A stretch of 37,416 bases of DNA from an uncultured bacterium (GCA_903870275.1 CAIQCK010000099.1:1-37416), one strand, 5' to 3'; numbered from the stretch's first letter, positions 16,101-23,114 are shown. The notes: a model not told the origin generated them from the letters alone. Numbers and translations: made by a program.

Positions 16101-17114
16101 TACGCCAACGTGGACGAGGACATCGAGGCGACCCCGGTCACCTACACCAACCGCCTCGCGTTCGTCCCGCCCGCGCCGGAGCCCGCCAAAATCTCAAATC
16201 TCAAATCTCAAATTCAAAATCCCCCCGGCTGGCCCTTCGACGCCGCCAAGGCCGCGCAGATGCAGGCCGCGCTCGGCAACACCGATTTCATTCTCGACCT
16301 CGGCAACGGCCTCACCATGAAATTCAAGCGCATCCCCGCCGGCGAGTTCGTCATGGGCGACCTGAACGGTTACCCCGACGAATCCCCCCCCGCCGTCGTG
16401 CGCATCGCCAAACCGTTCTGGATGGCCGTCACCGAAGTGTCCCTCGCGCAATACCAGGCGTTCAACCCCAAGCACGAGAACGGCTACTACGACCGCCACT
16501 ACAAGGACCAGGTCAACCCCGGCTACTCCATGGACGACCCGAAGCTCCCCGTCATCCGCGTCTCGTGGGACGGCGCGATGCAGTTCTGCCACTGGCTCGC
16601 CCAGAAGACTGGCAAGCGCGTCACCCTGCCCACCGAGGCGCAATGGGAATGGGCCTGCCGCGCCGGCACCGACACCGCCATGAACTACGGCACCCTCGAC
16701 ACCGACTTCTCGTCCTTCGAGAATCTCGGCGACAAAACCCTCAGCCAACTCGCCGTCAGCGGCGTGGACCCGAAGCCGATCAAGAACCCCGACAAATTCT
16801 GGGACTACATTCCCAAGGAAGAGCGCTTCAACGACGGCGTCCTGATGCTGGCCGACGTGGACGCCTTCGCCGGCAATCGTTGGGGTCTCAAGAACATGCA
16901 CGGCAACGCCCGCGAATGGACTCTTTCCAATTTCCGCCCCTACCCCTACAGCATCGCCGCCGGCGCCAACGACGTCAGCCTCTCCGGCGACAAAGTCGTC
17001 CGCGGCGGCTCCTGGTATGAGCGTCCCAAGTTCGCCCGCTCCGGCTTCCGCCTGGCCGTCCCCAACTGGCAGCGCCCCTACAACGTCGGCTTCCGCGTCA
17101 TCATCGAGGAGTGA
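13113..17114 (+). CDS. Secreted cytochrome c / FGE-sulfatase-domain fusion with HzsA-like middle region
   Basis: A 1333-residue protein starting MKLSVRLGSM at 13113, with signal peptide to SARA. Residues 30-200 contain a sugar-binding-like beta domain (VVEFGGADSLAVWLNQKPV). About 415-720 form a TolB/WD40-like propeller (LDGTGLRQVSLGEYGDVDNY, MDADGKNVRRLTFDQDNDWY). About 740-825 match the hydrazine-synthase alpha middle domain style (LRLFQYEYSYRNMGGHYFVG, GPWDVRRIIGTVPVQPDGSA). Two c-type haem motifs follow: CTGCH near residue 828 and CVGCH near 878. A C-terminal FGE-sulfatase/SUMF1 domain spans about 1050-1333 (GEFVMGDLNGYPDE, LPTEAQWEWACRAGTDT, MHGNAREWT, VVRGGSWYERP). Cysteines needed for formylglycine formation are not evident, so this domain is probably not an authentic FGE. 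A linker near residue 1028 is built from a 7-nt tandem repeat. Likely a periplasmic redox protein; substrate unknown. Confidence 0.88.
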   Translation: MKLSVRLGSMLAATMAMGWCALNLSVESARAASPEWNQAIHNLRQQVMAVRKGVEEGDWFSTEPMRPNKKNRTANVEPESCVDLKAKDSGGKKSLWSHMNWTDGQDVEVRGAAGNAIYAYRVLTAKEPAKLVVEFGGADSLAVWLNQKPVLTREKPSSAHEKVTLDLAKGRNELLIRINCTRETSSFFYFSGPVISTELAKLDSRFSEENQLFTMYFPGYQRWFVDDASPAPERSAIGSVLRKLKTAAAAESARLDELVKSKATSADPAWFDLFLSVAHKAKALEDATALLKSVNTQALRLAIEDLAKTYPDKYKNGAAYLSRLDAIEKEMPAIQKALADNDDKAIMDFGARCDSLQREALILNNPVIDFDKILLIKRDASRLCLPANWQGNSSVKPATLNEIAAMPIREKNPPLQRVFKPQRDVFVGDVRLHFDGARILFSSIGSNDRWQIFETKLDGTGLRQVSLGEYGDVDNYDGMYLPDGRIIFDCSATFQGVPCVGGSDYVANLHIMDADGKNVRRLTFDQDNDWYPWLMEDGRVMYLRWEYTDSAHYFSRVLMHMNPDGTRQQEFYHSNSYWPNATFYAKQLPGKPSMFVGVISGHHGVARAGELVVFDASKGRQEATGAVQKIPGYGKKVEAVIKDGLVNDSWPKFLHPFPLSDKQFLVSCKPDPRANWGVYLVDIFDNMILLKEQPGQAMLEPIPWRKTTPPPCIPDMVDTSKKTATVSIQNIYAGRGLAGVPPGTVKALRLFQYEYSYRNMGGHYFVGMEGPWDVRRIIGTVPVQPDGSASFEVPANIPIAIQPLDAGGKALQQMRSWFVGVPGEHVSCTGCHEPQNYSIALKATDAGRGAPAVPAPWHGPKRGFAFLREVQPVLDKYCVGCHDGKIATQPNFADTNIVRTTTGSPLPASYLALHPFVRRNGPEGDYHLLTPLEFHANTSELVQMLEKGHHNVKLDAEAWDRIITWIDLNVPCYGTWHEAREIPKDFEKRRYEMKKLYANVDEDIEATPVTYTNRLAFVPPAPEPAKISNLKSQIQNPPGWPFDAAKAAQMQAALGNTDFILDLGNGLTMKFKRIPAGEFVMGDLNGYPDESPPAVVRIAKPFWMAVTEVSLAQYQAFNPKHENGYYDRHYKDQVNPGYSMDDPKLPVIRVSWDGAMQFCHWLAQKTGKRVTLPTEAQWEWACRAGTDTAMNYGTLDTDFSSFENLGDKTLSQLAVSGVDPKPIKNPDKFWDYIPKEERFNDGVLMLADVDAFAGNRWGLKNMHGNAREWTLSNFRPYPYSIAAGANDVSLSGDKVVRGGSWYERPKFARSGFRLAVPNWQRPYNVGFRVIIEE
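16188..16224 (+). repeat. In-frame 7-nt tandem repeat (about 5 units) inside the fusion gene
   Basis: Units AAAATCT, CAAATCT, CAAATCT, CAAATTC, AAAATCC in an AT-rich island inside GC-rich coding DNA. They encode KISNLKSQIQNP as a linker just before the FGE-like domain. Related copies occur in both GH106 genes. Confidence 0.85.
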
Positions 17115-17137
17115 GGAAACTCAACCGTCAGCCGATC

Positions 17138-17204
17138 CTGTAGCGGCGGTCTCTGACCGCCGGTCCTAAACAATGATTTCGGCGGTCAGAGACCGCCGCT
17201 ACAG
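17138..17204. repeat. Palindromic repeat, full copy (two 25-nt arms)
   Basis: CTGTAGCGGCGGTCTCTGAC... and its exact reverse complement ...GTCAGAGACCGCCGCTACAG are separated by about 17 bases (GTCCTAAACAATGATTT). It lies 23 bases after the stop of the fusion gene, so its transcript could fold into a long hairpin serving as 3' end or stability element. The same palindrome occurs at 23013-23087, with a half copy at 1790-1814. Confidence 0.9.
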
Positions 17205-17244
17205 AAACCGATTGCGCTTGCCGTTGCAAGCAGCGGAGAGGACT

Positions 17245-17337
17245 ATGACCAAGAAGGTAAAGTGGATGAGGATTGTTCTCGACGTGGCGAAAGCCAGGCT
17301 CCAACCTTCGCCCTGTCGCCGCATGAGGCGACAATAA
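17245..17337 (+). CDS. Possible 30-residue leader peptide
   Basis: ATG at 17245 preceded by GGAGAGG, ending TAA 17335-17337, 14 bases before the zinc-ribbon gene start. The peptide begins MTKKVKWMRIVLDVAKARLQ and is very basic. No family recognised; it may be an upstream leader or chance. The opposite strand here also has an open frame resembling a lipoprotein signal. Confidence 0.22.
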   Translation: MTKKVKWMRIVLDVAKARLQPSPCRRMRRQ

Positions 17338-17351
17338 ATGTTCGCCAAAGC

Positions 17352-18341
17352 ATGACAGCGATCTGCCAGTCTTGCGAAGTCGCTCAAGCTACGGTCACCG
17401 ACAAATGCGACGACCCAGTCGAACCTTATTTGTTATGTGGTTCCTGCCACGCTCGGCTCAAAGCCCGTTCATTGCGACCATTGGAATGGTATAACCTCGC
17501 AAAACGCCATGGATGGTATCAGTACTTTCTCCACGATGATTTTTATGACGACGACGGAACAGCTTGGCAACCGGAAGCTGACGTCATTGAAGCGGAGCGT
17601 TTTCCGATTCCGGATTTCGCCTCTGTTTGCAGCAACCCTGAGACTCTTCTTGACTGGTCGATCACCCGTTGGCACTTAAGAGATCAGGAATTTTTGGCAT
17701 GGTCGATCTTCTCGCCAGACACCAAACTTCGAGTGTTGAGTAACCGCTTCTCAGCAACAGCAAATTCAGGCATACGCTCTCTCATACTTGAAATAATTGG
17801 TAAAACAGGTGACGCCAGCAACGTTGCTTTTGTTAGGTATGCTTGGAGGGAGTATCCCGAGAACATCTCCTTGGGGTCACTAGTGCATGCTTCCGCAACT
17901 TGCCTTCCCTTTGAGGAGGGGTTCGAAAGAGCCATATCCGCCCTTGCTTCTTTGGAGCCATCACAGCGCCGCAATTCGATGTATTGCTTGGGGTATTTCG
18001 GCTCGCCTGCCGGACTGGATTGGATCGAGAAGAACTGCTCTCAACCGATCACGGAGTCTTGGGGATACTTGGCTGCTATGTGTCGCCCTTCATGGGCTAG
18101 ACTCACCGCATGGCTGTCGCGAGGTCGGCCGCTCAGCTTGGTCGCGATTGACACATTGGAGGCGATAGCACGGCTTCGCACGCCGCTATTGAAAGAACGT
18201 CGAGTTCGGTTGGAACAAGCACCGTCGTTCACCGAGCTTGAGGCAGTTCTGCGAGAGTATGAGTGTCGAGATCCAGTTCCACGCGTTCAGAAAAAAGTAT
18301 CAGGGCTCTTGGGGAACTTCGAGCGAATCACAAATACATAA
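17352..18341 (+). CDS. Unrecognised protein with N-terminal zinc-ribbon-like Cys cluster
   Basis: A 329-residue protein from ATG 17352 (MTAICQSCEVAQATVTDKC). An upstream in-frame start at 17262 is possible but gives no extra domain. Residues 5-32 contain C5xxC8, C19 and C29xxC32, followed by His33 (LLCGSCHARL), a probable zinc-binding ribbon. A conserved-looking block follows (RPLEWYNLAKRHGWYQYFLH, HDDFYDDDG), and the rest is helical with repeat-like segments (SLGSLVHASATCLPFEEGFE, LVAIDTLEAIARL), suggesting HEAT-type repeats. No enzyme motif recognised. Its base composition is visibly lower in GC than the neighbours, and it lies between the palindromic repeat and another secreted propeller gene, so recent acquisition is possible. 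No signal peptide. Confidence 0.75.
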   Translation: MTAICQSCEVAQATVTDKCDDPVEPYLLCGSCHARLKARSLRPLEWYNLAKRHGWYQYFLHDDFYDDDGTAWQPEADVIEAERFPIPDFASVCSNPETLLDWSITRWHLRDQEFLAWSIFSPDTKLRVLSNRFSATANSGIRSLILEIIGKTGDASNVAFVRYAWREYPENISLGSLVHASATCLPFEEGFERAISALASLEPSQRRNSMYCLGYFGSPAGLDWIEKNCSQPITESWGYLAAMCRPSWARLTAWLSRGRPLSLVAIDTLEAIARLRTPLLKERRVRLEQAPSFTELEAVLREYECRDPVPRVQKKVSGLLGNFERITNT

Positions 18342-18514
18342 CGCGAAAACCGCGATGGAGCGACCCGGCCCCGGCCGTAAATCACGGCTGACGTTTGCCT
18401 ATTCTCTTCTCCGCTCAACTCCAACTGAGTCTTTTCTGCGGCTCGTCGAACATGAGGGCGTGGGCTTCGTGGAGGCTGGCGTTTCTTCGGCGAATCCGAT
18501 AACTGTTGAGGATA

Positions 18515-19396
18515 ATGAAACATCTAATGGCGTGGTTGTGGGCGGCGGCGTTGTGCAGCGCTGCGGAGATTTCCGGCGAGGTTGGCGGCAAACTGCTTGC
18601 CGCCGGTGACCATCGTGTGATGATTCTCTCGTCGAAAGGCGAGGTCGAGTGGGAGCATCCCACTGCCCTCACCCACGACGCGTGGATGCTCGGCAACAGC
18701 AACGTCCTTTTCGCCGATGGCGCGACGGTGGCGGAGGTGACGCCCGACCACAAGGTCGTCTTCCAATACAAATCGCCCGAGCAGAAAGGCGGCGGCACCT
18801 TTTCCTGCCAGCGGCTCGATAACGGCAACACGCTCATTGGCGAGAACTCCACCGGCAAAGTGCTGGAGGTGAATCCTGACGGCAAGGTGGTGTTCGAGTT
18901 GCAGACCCAGCCCGCCACGCTGGGGGCTCATCACAACATGCGCATGGTCCGCAAACTCAAGAACGGCAACTACCTCGTCTGCCATTCCGGCGCGCACCTC
19001 GTGAAGGAATACACGCCCAAGGGCGGCGTTGTCCTCGAACTCAAGACGCCCAACCTCGCTTTCGCCGCGATCCGCACCGCCAAAGGCACGACGCTCGTCT
19101 CGACGCTGGATAAGCTCATCGAGTTCGACGCCGCCGGCAAGGTCGTGTGGGAGTTCGCCAACACAGACATCCCCGGCGTGAAGATCACCAACATGACCGG
19201 CATGCACCTGCTGCCCAATGGCAACATCGTCACCGGCTGCTACCGCGCCTACGAGAAGGGCGAAGGCACCGGCTTGCTGGAGATCACGCGCGAAAGGAAG
19301 CTCGTCTGGCGCTTGAGCAATCCGAAGCTCGCCGGCACGATGATGGCCGTGCAGAAGCTGGACGCCGCCGGCAAGGCGATGGCGGGGGAAAGGTAG
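18515..19396 (+). CDS. Secreted beta-propeller protein (PQQ-like/arylsulfotransferase-like repeats)
   Basis: A 293-residue protein from ATG 18515, with GAGGA just upstream and signal peptide MKHLMAWLWAAALCSAA. The body consists of short four-stranded-blade repeats with the pattern NGNxLxG/V...V.E...G.VVWE: MLGNSNVLFADGATVAEVTP, LDNGNTLIGENSTGKVLEVN, LKNGNYLVCHSGAHLVKEYT, KGTTLVSTLDKLIEFDAAGK and LLPNGNIVTGCYRAYEKGEG. Such propellers are exported and usually serve as binding scaffolds; no catalytic residues stand out. It ends with AAGKAMAGER. Likely monocistronic. Confidence 0.82.
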   Translation: MKHLMAWLWAAALCSAAEISGEVGGKLLAAGDHRVMILSSKGEVEWEHPTALTHDAWMLGNSNVLFADGATVAEVTPDHKVVFQYKSPEQKGGGTFSCQRLDNGNTLIGENSTGKVLEVNPDGKVVFELQTQPATLGAHHNMRMVRKLKNGNYLVCHSGAHLVKEYTPKGGVVLELKTPNLAFAAIRTAKGTTLVSTLDKLIEFDAAGKVVWEFANTDIPGVKITNMTGMHLLPNGNIVTGCYRAYEKGEGTGLLEITRERKLVWRLSNPKLAGTMMAVQKLDAAGKAMAGER

Positions 19397-19487
19397 CTGG
19401 GCTTAGCGCTTGTGCCAGCGACCGTGTTACGCAAGAATCTCTCAGCTCACTAAATATGTGAGGCGGTGATGTCAGCGGCGAAAGAAC

Positions 19488-19901
19488 ATGAACATTGACG
19501 AGGCCCAGCGGCTGGTTGAAAGAGTTGTTGGCGTATGGCCTATAGCCACGCCTGTCCTGATCGCCGCAACGATCCTTTGCTTCGTCTATCGTCGCTCTCA
19601 TTGGATTACACCGTTCTGGACATTCTTCGTTTGTCCCGTTTTGGTTCTGTTCGCACTTGTCATTCGTATGCTCTGCCTATCCGGCACAGTGGGTGGTCCT
19701 GACGCGGGATTCGTTGGCATGGGGACTTTCTACATAGCCCTTTTCTCACTCTTCGAAGTCATTCCCGGAATTGTGGTCATCTGCGCCGTGCCGCCGAAAA
19801 GCACTTGGATTCGACCCTGTCTGTTGCCTTGCGTTTGCGCCGCGGTAATATCCCTCACAGCTACAATCCTCGGCATCCCGCATTTGCCTCTACAACGGTA
19901 G
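19488..19901 (+). CDS. Small integral membrane protein, unknown family
   Basis: A 137-residue protein with GCGGCGAAAG upstream of ATG 19488. After a polar N-terminus (MNIDEAQRLVERVVG) there are four predicted membrane segments: TPVLIAATILCFVY, FWTFFVCPVLVLFALVIRML, FYIALFSLFEVIPGIVVICA and CLLPCVCAAVISLTATILGI. A basic RRSHW follows helix 1. No family recognised. GC content is lower than that of most neighbouring genes. It is followed by the repeat-rich spacer. Confidence 0.6.
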   Translation: MNIDEAQRLVERVVGVWPIATPVLIAATILCFVYRRSHWITPFWTFFVCPVLVLFALVIRMLCLSGTVGGPDAGFVGMGTFYIALFSLFEVIPGIVVICAVPPKSTWIRPCLLPCVCAAVISLTATILGIPHLPLQR

Positions 19902-20019
19902 TTGTTAGTCGTTGTTTTCGGCCGGCCGGAGGTCCGGCCCTGCTTTTCGGCGGTCGCAGACCACCGTCCCATCCCCTGGCGACACCCCGGCCACGTCACC
20001 ACCAACCGGGCGCAACTTG
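19902..20019. other. Start of repeat-rich spacer with degenerate half palindrome
   Basis: No gene seen. Contains GGCCGGCCGGAGGTCCGGCC (short GC palindromes) and, at 19948-19966, CGGCGGTCGCAGACCACCG, a degenerate half of the CTGTAGCGGCGGT palindromic repeat family. Confidence 0.5.
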
Positions 20020-20299
20020 AAGGCGTGTTGCCCGAACGCTTTGTTTGTTCAGCATCCGCTTAGTGGTGATGGGGGAGCGCCGTAGGCGCGGCAGGTCATA
20101 GCCCACGGCGTGAGCCGTGGGGATAAACGGGTCGAAGGACAAAAGCCCCGGCAGGGGCGAAAGAAATTCATCGGTGGGGCGCGTTTTCTGTCGCCCCTGC
20201 CGGGGCTTTCGTTCTACGTCACGAAACCCACGGCTTGCGCCGTGGGCTACGATCTAGCGCCGCTCCGCGGCTAAAACGGTTTGGGCAACACGCCCTTGA
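20020..20299. repeat. Nested inverted-repeat element (about 280 bp, non-coding)
   Basis: Three inverted-repeat pairs are nested around one centre. Outer: GGCGTGTTGCCC (20022-20033) with GGGCAACACGCC (20283-20294). Middle: TAGCCCACGGCG (20099-20110) with CGCCGTGGGCTA (20238-20249), each also forming its own CCCACGGC..GCCGTGGG hairpin. Inner: AGCCCCGGCAGGGGCGA (20144-20160) with its complement TCGCCCCTGCCGGGGCT (20191-20207). No ORF of interest lies inside. A copy of the outer arm (AAAGGGCGTGTTGCCCAAA) recurs at 37157. This looks like a REP/BIME- or MITE-type mobile non-coding element. Confidence 0.8.
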
Positions 20300-20694
20300 C
20301 ACCTGCACCCGTTGGGTAGGGCGAGCCGTCCCCGGCGAGCCGCGACCTTTGGAACGTGAGCGATGACGGCTCAGCGGGGACGCTTCGCCCTGCCTCTGGG
20401 GCTTGATCGTGGCGCGTGTGCCAAGTTGCGCCCCCCACCAACACTGAATAGCCAATTTCTCTTGACTCTGAGAGAATAATACTGCACCTTGTCCCCGGCC
20501 ATGAAACCGGGAAGACGAAGCGATGCGGTTTTGGAAGCGTGGAGCGATGGAGGCGCGCGCCCCAACGCCGGGCGGCAGACCTGCACCTCCGGATGGATGC
20601 GCCACCCCCTTTCACCCTTGGTCATTGCTTGGAACCCGGCAATTGGAGTTTCAAAAACCCCGGCGATGGATCCGTCTGGCCGCCGGAGGCAACG

Positions 20695-21180
20695 CGTTTT
20701 CTGCGAAACGAACCCAAATCCAAAATATTCCAACACCTGCAATTGCAGTATCTTATGATGATTTGTGCTCAGAACATAAATGCGAAACGAACCCAAATGA
20801 TAGAAAGACAGAAGGTGGAAGGAGCCTCACGCCAAAGCACAAAGACGCCAGGATACAAAAAAACCTTGGCGGCTTTGCGTCCCGGCGCAAACCAAACCGT
20901 CCCCCAATGATCGGCGCCATCCGGCTCTTGGCGCAGATGCCGTTTTTACGAGACGAAGCCAAATGCAAAATACTTCAACAACTGAAATGGCAGTGCCTTA
21001 TGACGATATGACGCTCAAACATAAATGCGAAACGAACCCAAATGAGAGAAAAACAGAAGGTGGAAGGCGCTCACGCCAAGGCGCGAAGACGCAGACATCC
21101 CGAAACTCCCATACCCTCCCCACCCCAATACTCCGTGCCTCCGGTTTGCAACTGCGCGTTTTCTGCGAAACGAACCCAAA
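20695..21180. repeat. Imperfect tandem duplication, 245-bp period, with GCGAAACGAACCCAAAT core
   Basis: The segment around 20701-20860 recurs at an offset of 245 bases around 20946-21105. Both copies contain a CGAAACGAACCCAAAT-type core, an A-rich spacer ending CTTATGA, CATAAATGCGAAACGAACCC, then AGAAAGACAGAAGGTGGAAGG-like sequence. The core occurs at 20703, 20782, 20948 (degenerate), 21027 and 21166. The frames give peptides such as AKRTQ or CETNPN in both copies but no conserved start or RBS, so I treat it as non-coding repeat DNA. Confidence 0.75.
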
Positions 21181-21312
21181 TGTGGAGGACAACAGGTCGC
21201 CAGGCAAAAGCCACGACACTACCAAACGACGCTTGGCATCGGTGCGAGAACCTTGTAGAACACACGCGCTTTTCCTGACACGGAACAGGACGAACTGAGG
21301 AGAACAACAGCC

Positions 21313-22314
21313 ATGGCCATGAAGAAATTTATCAACGACCCGAAGAACCTCACGCCGGAGTTGCTGGAGGGATTTTGCCTCGCTTACAGCGACAAGGTGG
21401 CGCTGAAGAATGAGAAGCACGTCTGCCGCGCGCGGCCGAAAGACCCGTCGAAGGTGGCGCTGGTCACGCTCGGCGGCGCGGGCCACGAGCCGGCGCTCAG
21501 CGGGTTCGTCGGCGAGGGCATGCTCGACATCAGCGTTGTCGGCGACATCTTCGCCGCGCCGGCTGCGCCGAAGGTATTCGACGCGCTCAAGCAGATCAAC
21601 CGCCCGGCAGGCACGTTGCTGGTAGTGCTCAACCACGCGGGCGACGTGATGAGTTCCAACATCGCGATGCAGATGGCCAAAAAAGCAGGTCTCAACGTCA
21701 AGAGCATCCTCACGCACGAGGACATCGCTCCCGGCGCGAACGCTCCCGCCGAGAACCGCCGCGGCCTAGTCGGCTGCATCCCGCTTTACAAAATCGCCGG
21801 CGCTGCCGCCGAGGCCGGCAAGAGCCTCGACGAGGTGATCGCGCTGGCGGAACGGTTCAACAACAACATGGCCACCCTCGCCGTGGCGTTGACGACGGCG
21901 ACGCATCCCGCCAGCGGCCAGTCCATTTTTGCGCTGGCCGACGACGAGATGGAGATCGGCATGGGCCAGCACGGCGAAGCCGGCACAGGCCGCTCGAAGA
22001 TGAAGACCGCCAACGAGACGGCGGAAATCATGGTGACGCAGTTGCTCGAGGCCGTCAAAGCCGGCAAGGGCGACAAGGTGCTGGTGATCATCAACGGCGC
22101 CGGCGCGACGACGCTGATGGAGCAGTTCATCGTCATGCGCCGCGTCGGTCAGGTGATCGCGCAGAAAGGCATCGTGCTGGCACGCGCCCGCGTCGGCGAG
22201 TTCCTGACCGTGCAGGAGATGGGCGGCTTCCAGATGTTCGTCGCCAAGATGGATGACGAGATGCTCAAGTATTGGGACGCGCCGTGTGATACGCCCTACC
22301 TGACGGTCAGATAA
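21313..22314 (+). CDS. dhaK: Dihydroxyacetone kinase subunit DhaK
   Basis: A 333-residue DhaK-type substrate-binding subunit. GAGGAG ten bases before ATG 21313 supports the start. DHA kinases bind the ketose covalently as a hemiaminal to a His. The needed motifs are here: LGGAGHEPALSGFVG (His58), LNHAGDVMSS (Asp111) and the covalent-site histidine in MGQHGEAGTG (His220). The C-terminus LVIINGAGATTLMEQFIV also matches. Length is slightly below E. coli DhaK (356). dhaL follows 49 bases later, so the two form a kinase. The phosphoryl donor partner (PTS DhaM) is not in this window. The real substrate could be dihydroxyacetone or another short ketose, such as erythrulose. Confidence 0.93.
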   Translation: MAMKKFINDPKNLTPELLEGFCLAYSDKVALKNEKHVCRARPKDPSKVALVTLGGAGHEPALSGFVGEGMLDISVVGDIFAAPAAPKVFDALKQINRPAGTLLVVLNHAGDVMSSNIAMQMAKKAGLNVKSILTHEDIAPGANAPAENRRGLVGCIPLYKIAGAAAEAGKSLDEVIALAERFNNNMATLAVALTTATHPASGQSIFALADDEMEIGMGQHGEAGTGRSKMKTANETAEIMVTQLLEAVKAGKGDKVLVIINGAGATTLMEQFIVMRRVGQVIAQKGIVLARARVGEFLTVQEMGGFQMFVAKMDDEMLKYWDAPCDTPYLTVR

Positions 22315-22320
22315 AACGAA

Positions 22321-22352
22321 ATGCGTAATGCGTAAGTTTACGCGTTATGCAT
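22321..22352. promoter_or_regulatory. 15-bp hairpin between dhaK and dhaL
   Basis: ATGCGTAATGCGTAA and TTACGCGTTATGCAT pair over all 15 positions (two G-U wobbles) around a GT centre. It starts six bases after the dhaK stop and just precedes the preferred dhaL start. The left arm contains two 7-nt units AATGCGT. It could tune relative DhaK/DhaL translation or mRNA stability. Confidence 0.6.
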
Positions 22353-22363
22353 CCCAGATCATC

Positions 22364-22996
22364 ATGCAAACCATCGGTCCAATAATCATCGTCCGCATGA
22401 TCGAAGTCGCCGCGGGAAAAATCCGCGCTGCGGAGAAGGAACTGTCGGCGCTGGATTCCGCCACGGGTGACGGCGACCACGGCATGACCATCTGCCGCGT
22501 GATGGACGCCGCCGAAGCCGCCGCGAAGGCCGACACCACCGGCAAGATCGGCGAGTTGCTCAACAAGGTCGGCTGGGACGTGATGAGCGTGGACGGCGGC
22601 TCCACCAGCCCGTTGCTCGGCTCGTTCCTCATCGGCTTGAGCGAAGGCGCGGGCAGCGGAGCGGAACTGGACGCGACGGCGGTGGCGGCGATGTTCGAGG
22701 CCGGCGTCGCGGGTTTGCGCCAGCAGACGAAGGCACAGCCGGGCGACAAGACGATGATTGACGCGCTCGTGCCGGCGGTGGACGCGTTGCGAGCGGCGGC
22801 CAACGGCGGCGCTGATGTTTCCACGGCGTTGCGCCAGGCCGCGGACGCGGCGGCGCGCGGCGCGCAGGCGACGAAGGAGATGACGGCGAAGTTCGGCCGC
22901 GCCCGCAACCTCGGCGACCGCACGCGCGGCCATGCCGACCCCGGCGCGACCTCGATCTCATACATTTTCGCGGGTTTCGCGGAAGCAACACAGTAA
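22364..22996 (+). CDS. dhaL: Dihydroxyacetone kinase subunit DhaL
   Basis: A 210-residue ADP/ATP-binding subunit of DHA kinase. The Mg-nucleotide aspartates appear in LDSATGDGDHGMTI, and later family motifs are DVMSVDGGSTSPLLGSFLIG, KTMIDALVPA and GHADPGATSISYIF. The start at 22364 (MQTIGPIIIVRMIEVAAGK) puts 39 residues up to GDGDHG, as in typical DhaL. An alternative ATG at 22328 lies inside the intergenic hairpin and would add 12 residues. In the classic system DhaL-ADP is re-phosphorylated by PTS protein DhaM; whether this one uses ATP directly cannot be told. It is co-directional with dhaK and lsrF. Confidence 0.9.
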   Translation: MQTIGPIIIVRMIEVAAGKIRAAEKELSALDSATGDGDHGMTICRVMDAAEAAAKADTTGKIGELLNKVGWDVMSVDGGSTSPLLGSFLIGLSEGAGSGAELDATAVAAMFEAGVAGLRQQTKAQPGDKTMIDALVPAVDALRAAANGGADVSTALRQAADAAARGAQATKEMTAKFGRARNLGDRTRGHADPGATSISYIFAGFAEATQ

Positions 22997-23012
22997 CACG
23001 ACAACAACAACC

Positions 23013-23087
23013 ACTGTAGCGGCGGTCTCTGACCGCCGGCTTTCAATTTCGCGAAAGATTTCGGCGGGCATAGACCGCCGCTACAGT
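23013..23087. repeat. Palindromic repeat, full copy, between dhaL and lsrF
   Basis: ACTGTAGCGGCGGTCTCTGA... and ...TAGACCGCCGCTACAGT form a long inverted repeat, with TTTCAATTTCGCGAAAGATTT-like spacer. The right arm has GGCGGGCATAGACC, differing at two positions from the perfect arm in the copy at 17138. Within the dha-lsrF transcript it would form a stable hairpin. Confidence 0.9.
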
Positions 23088-23114
23088 CGACAATAACAAA
23101 CAGGAGTAACGAAC

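Noticed and set aside
20523..21011. 162-codon frame in the repeat-rich spacer
   Set aside because: It reads through two copies of the tandem repeat core (AKRTQ, CETNPN, KCKILQ), has no RBS, and its peptide matches repeat phases instead of a fold.
20020..21180. CRISPR array
   Set aside because: Repeats here are inverted or 245 bp apart, not short direct repeats with regular unique spacers, and no cas genes are present.
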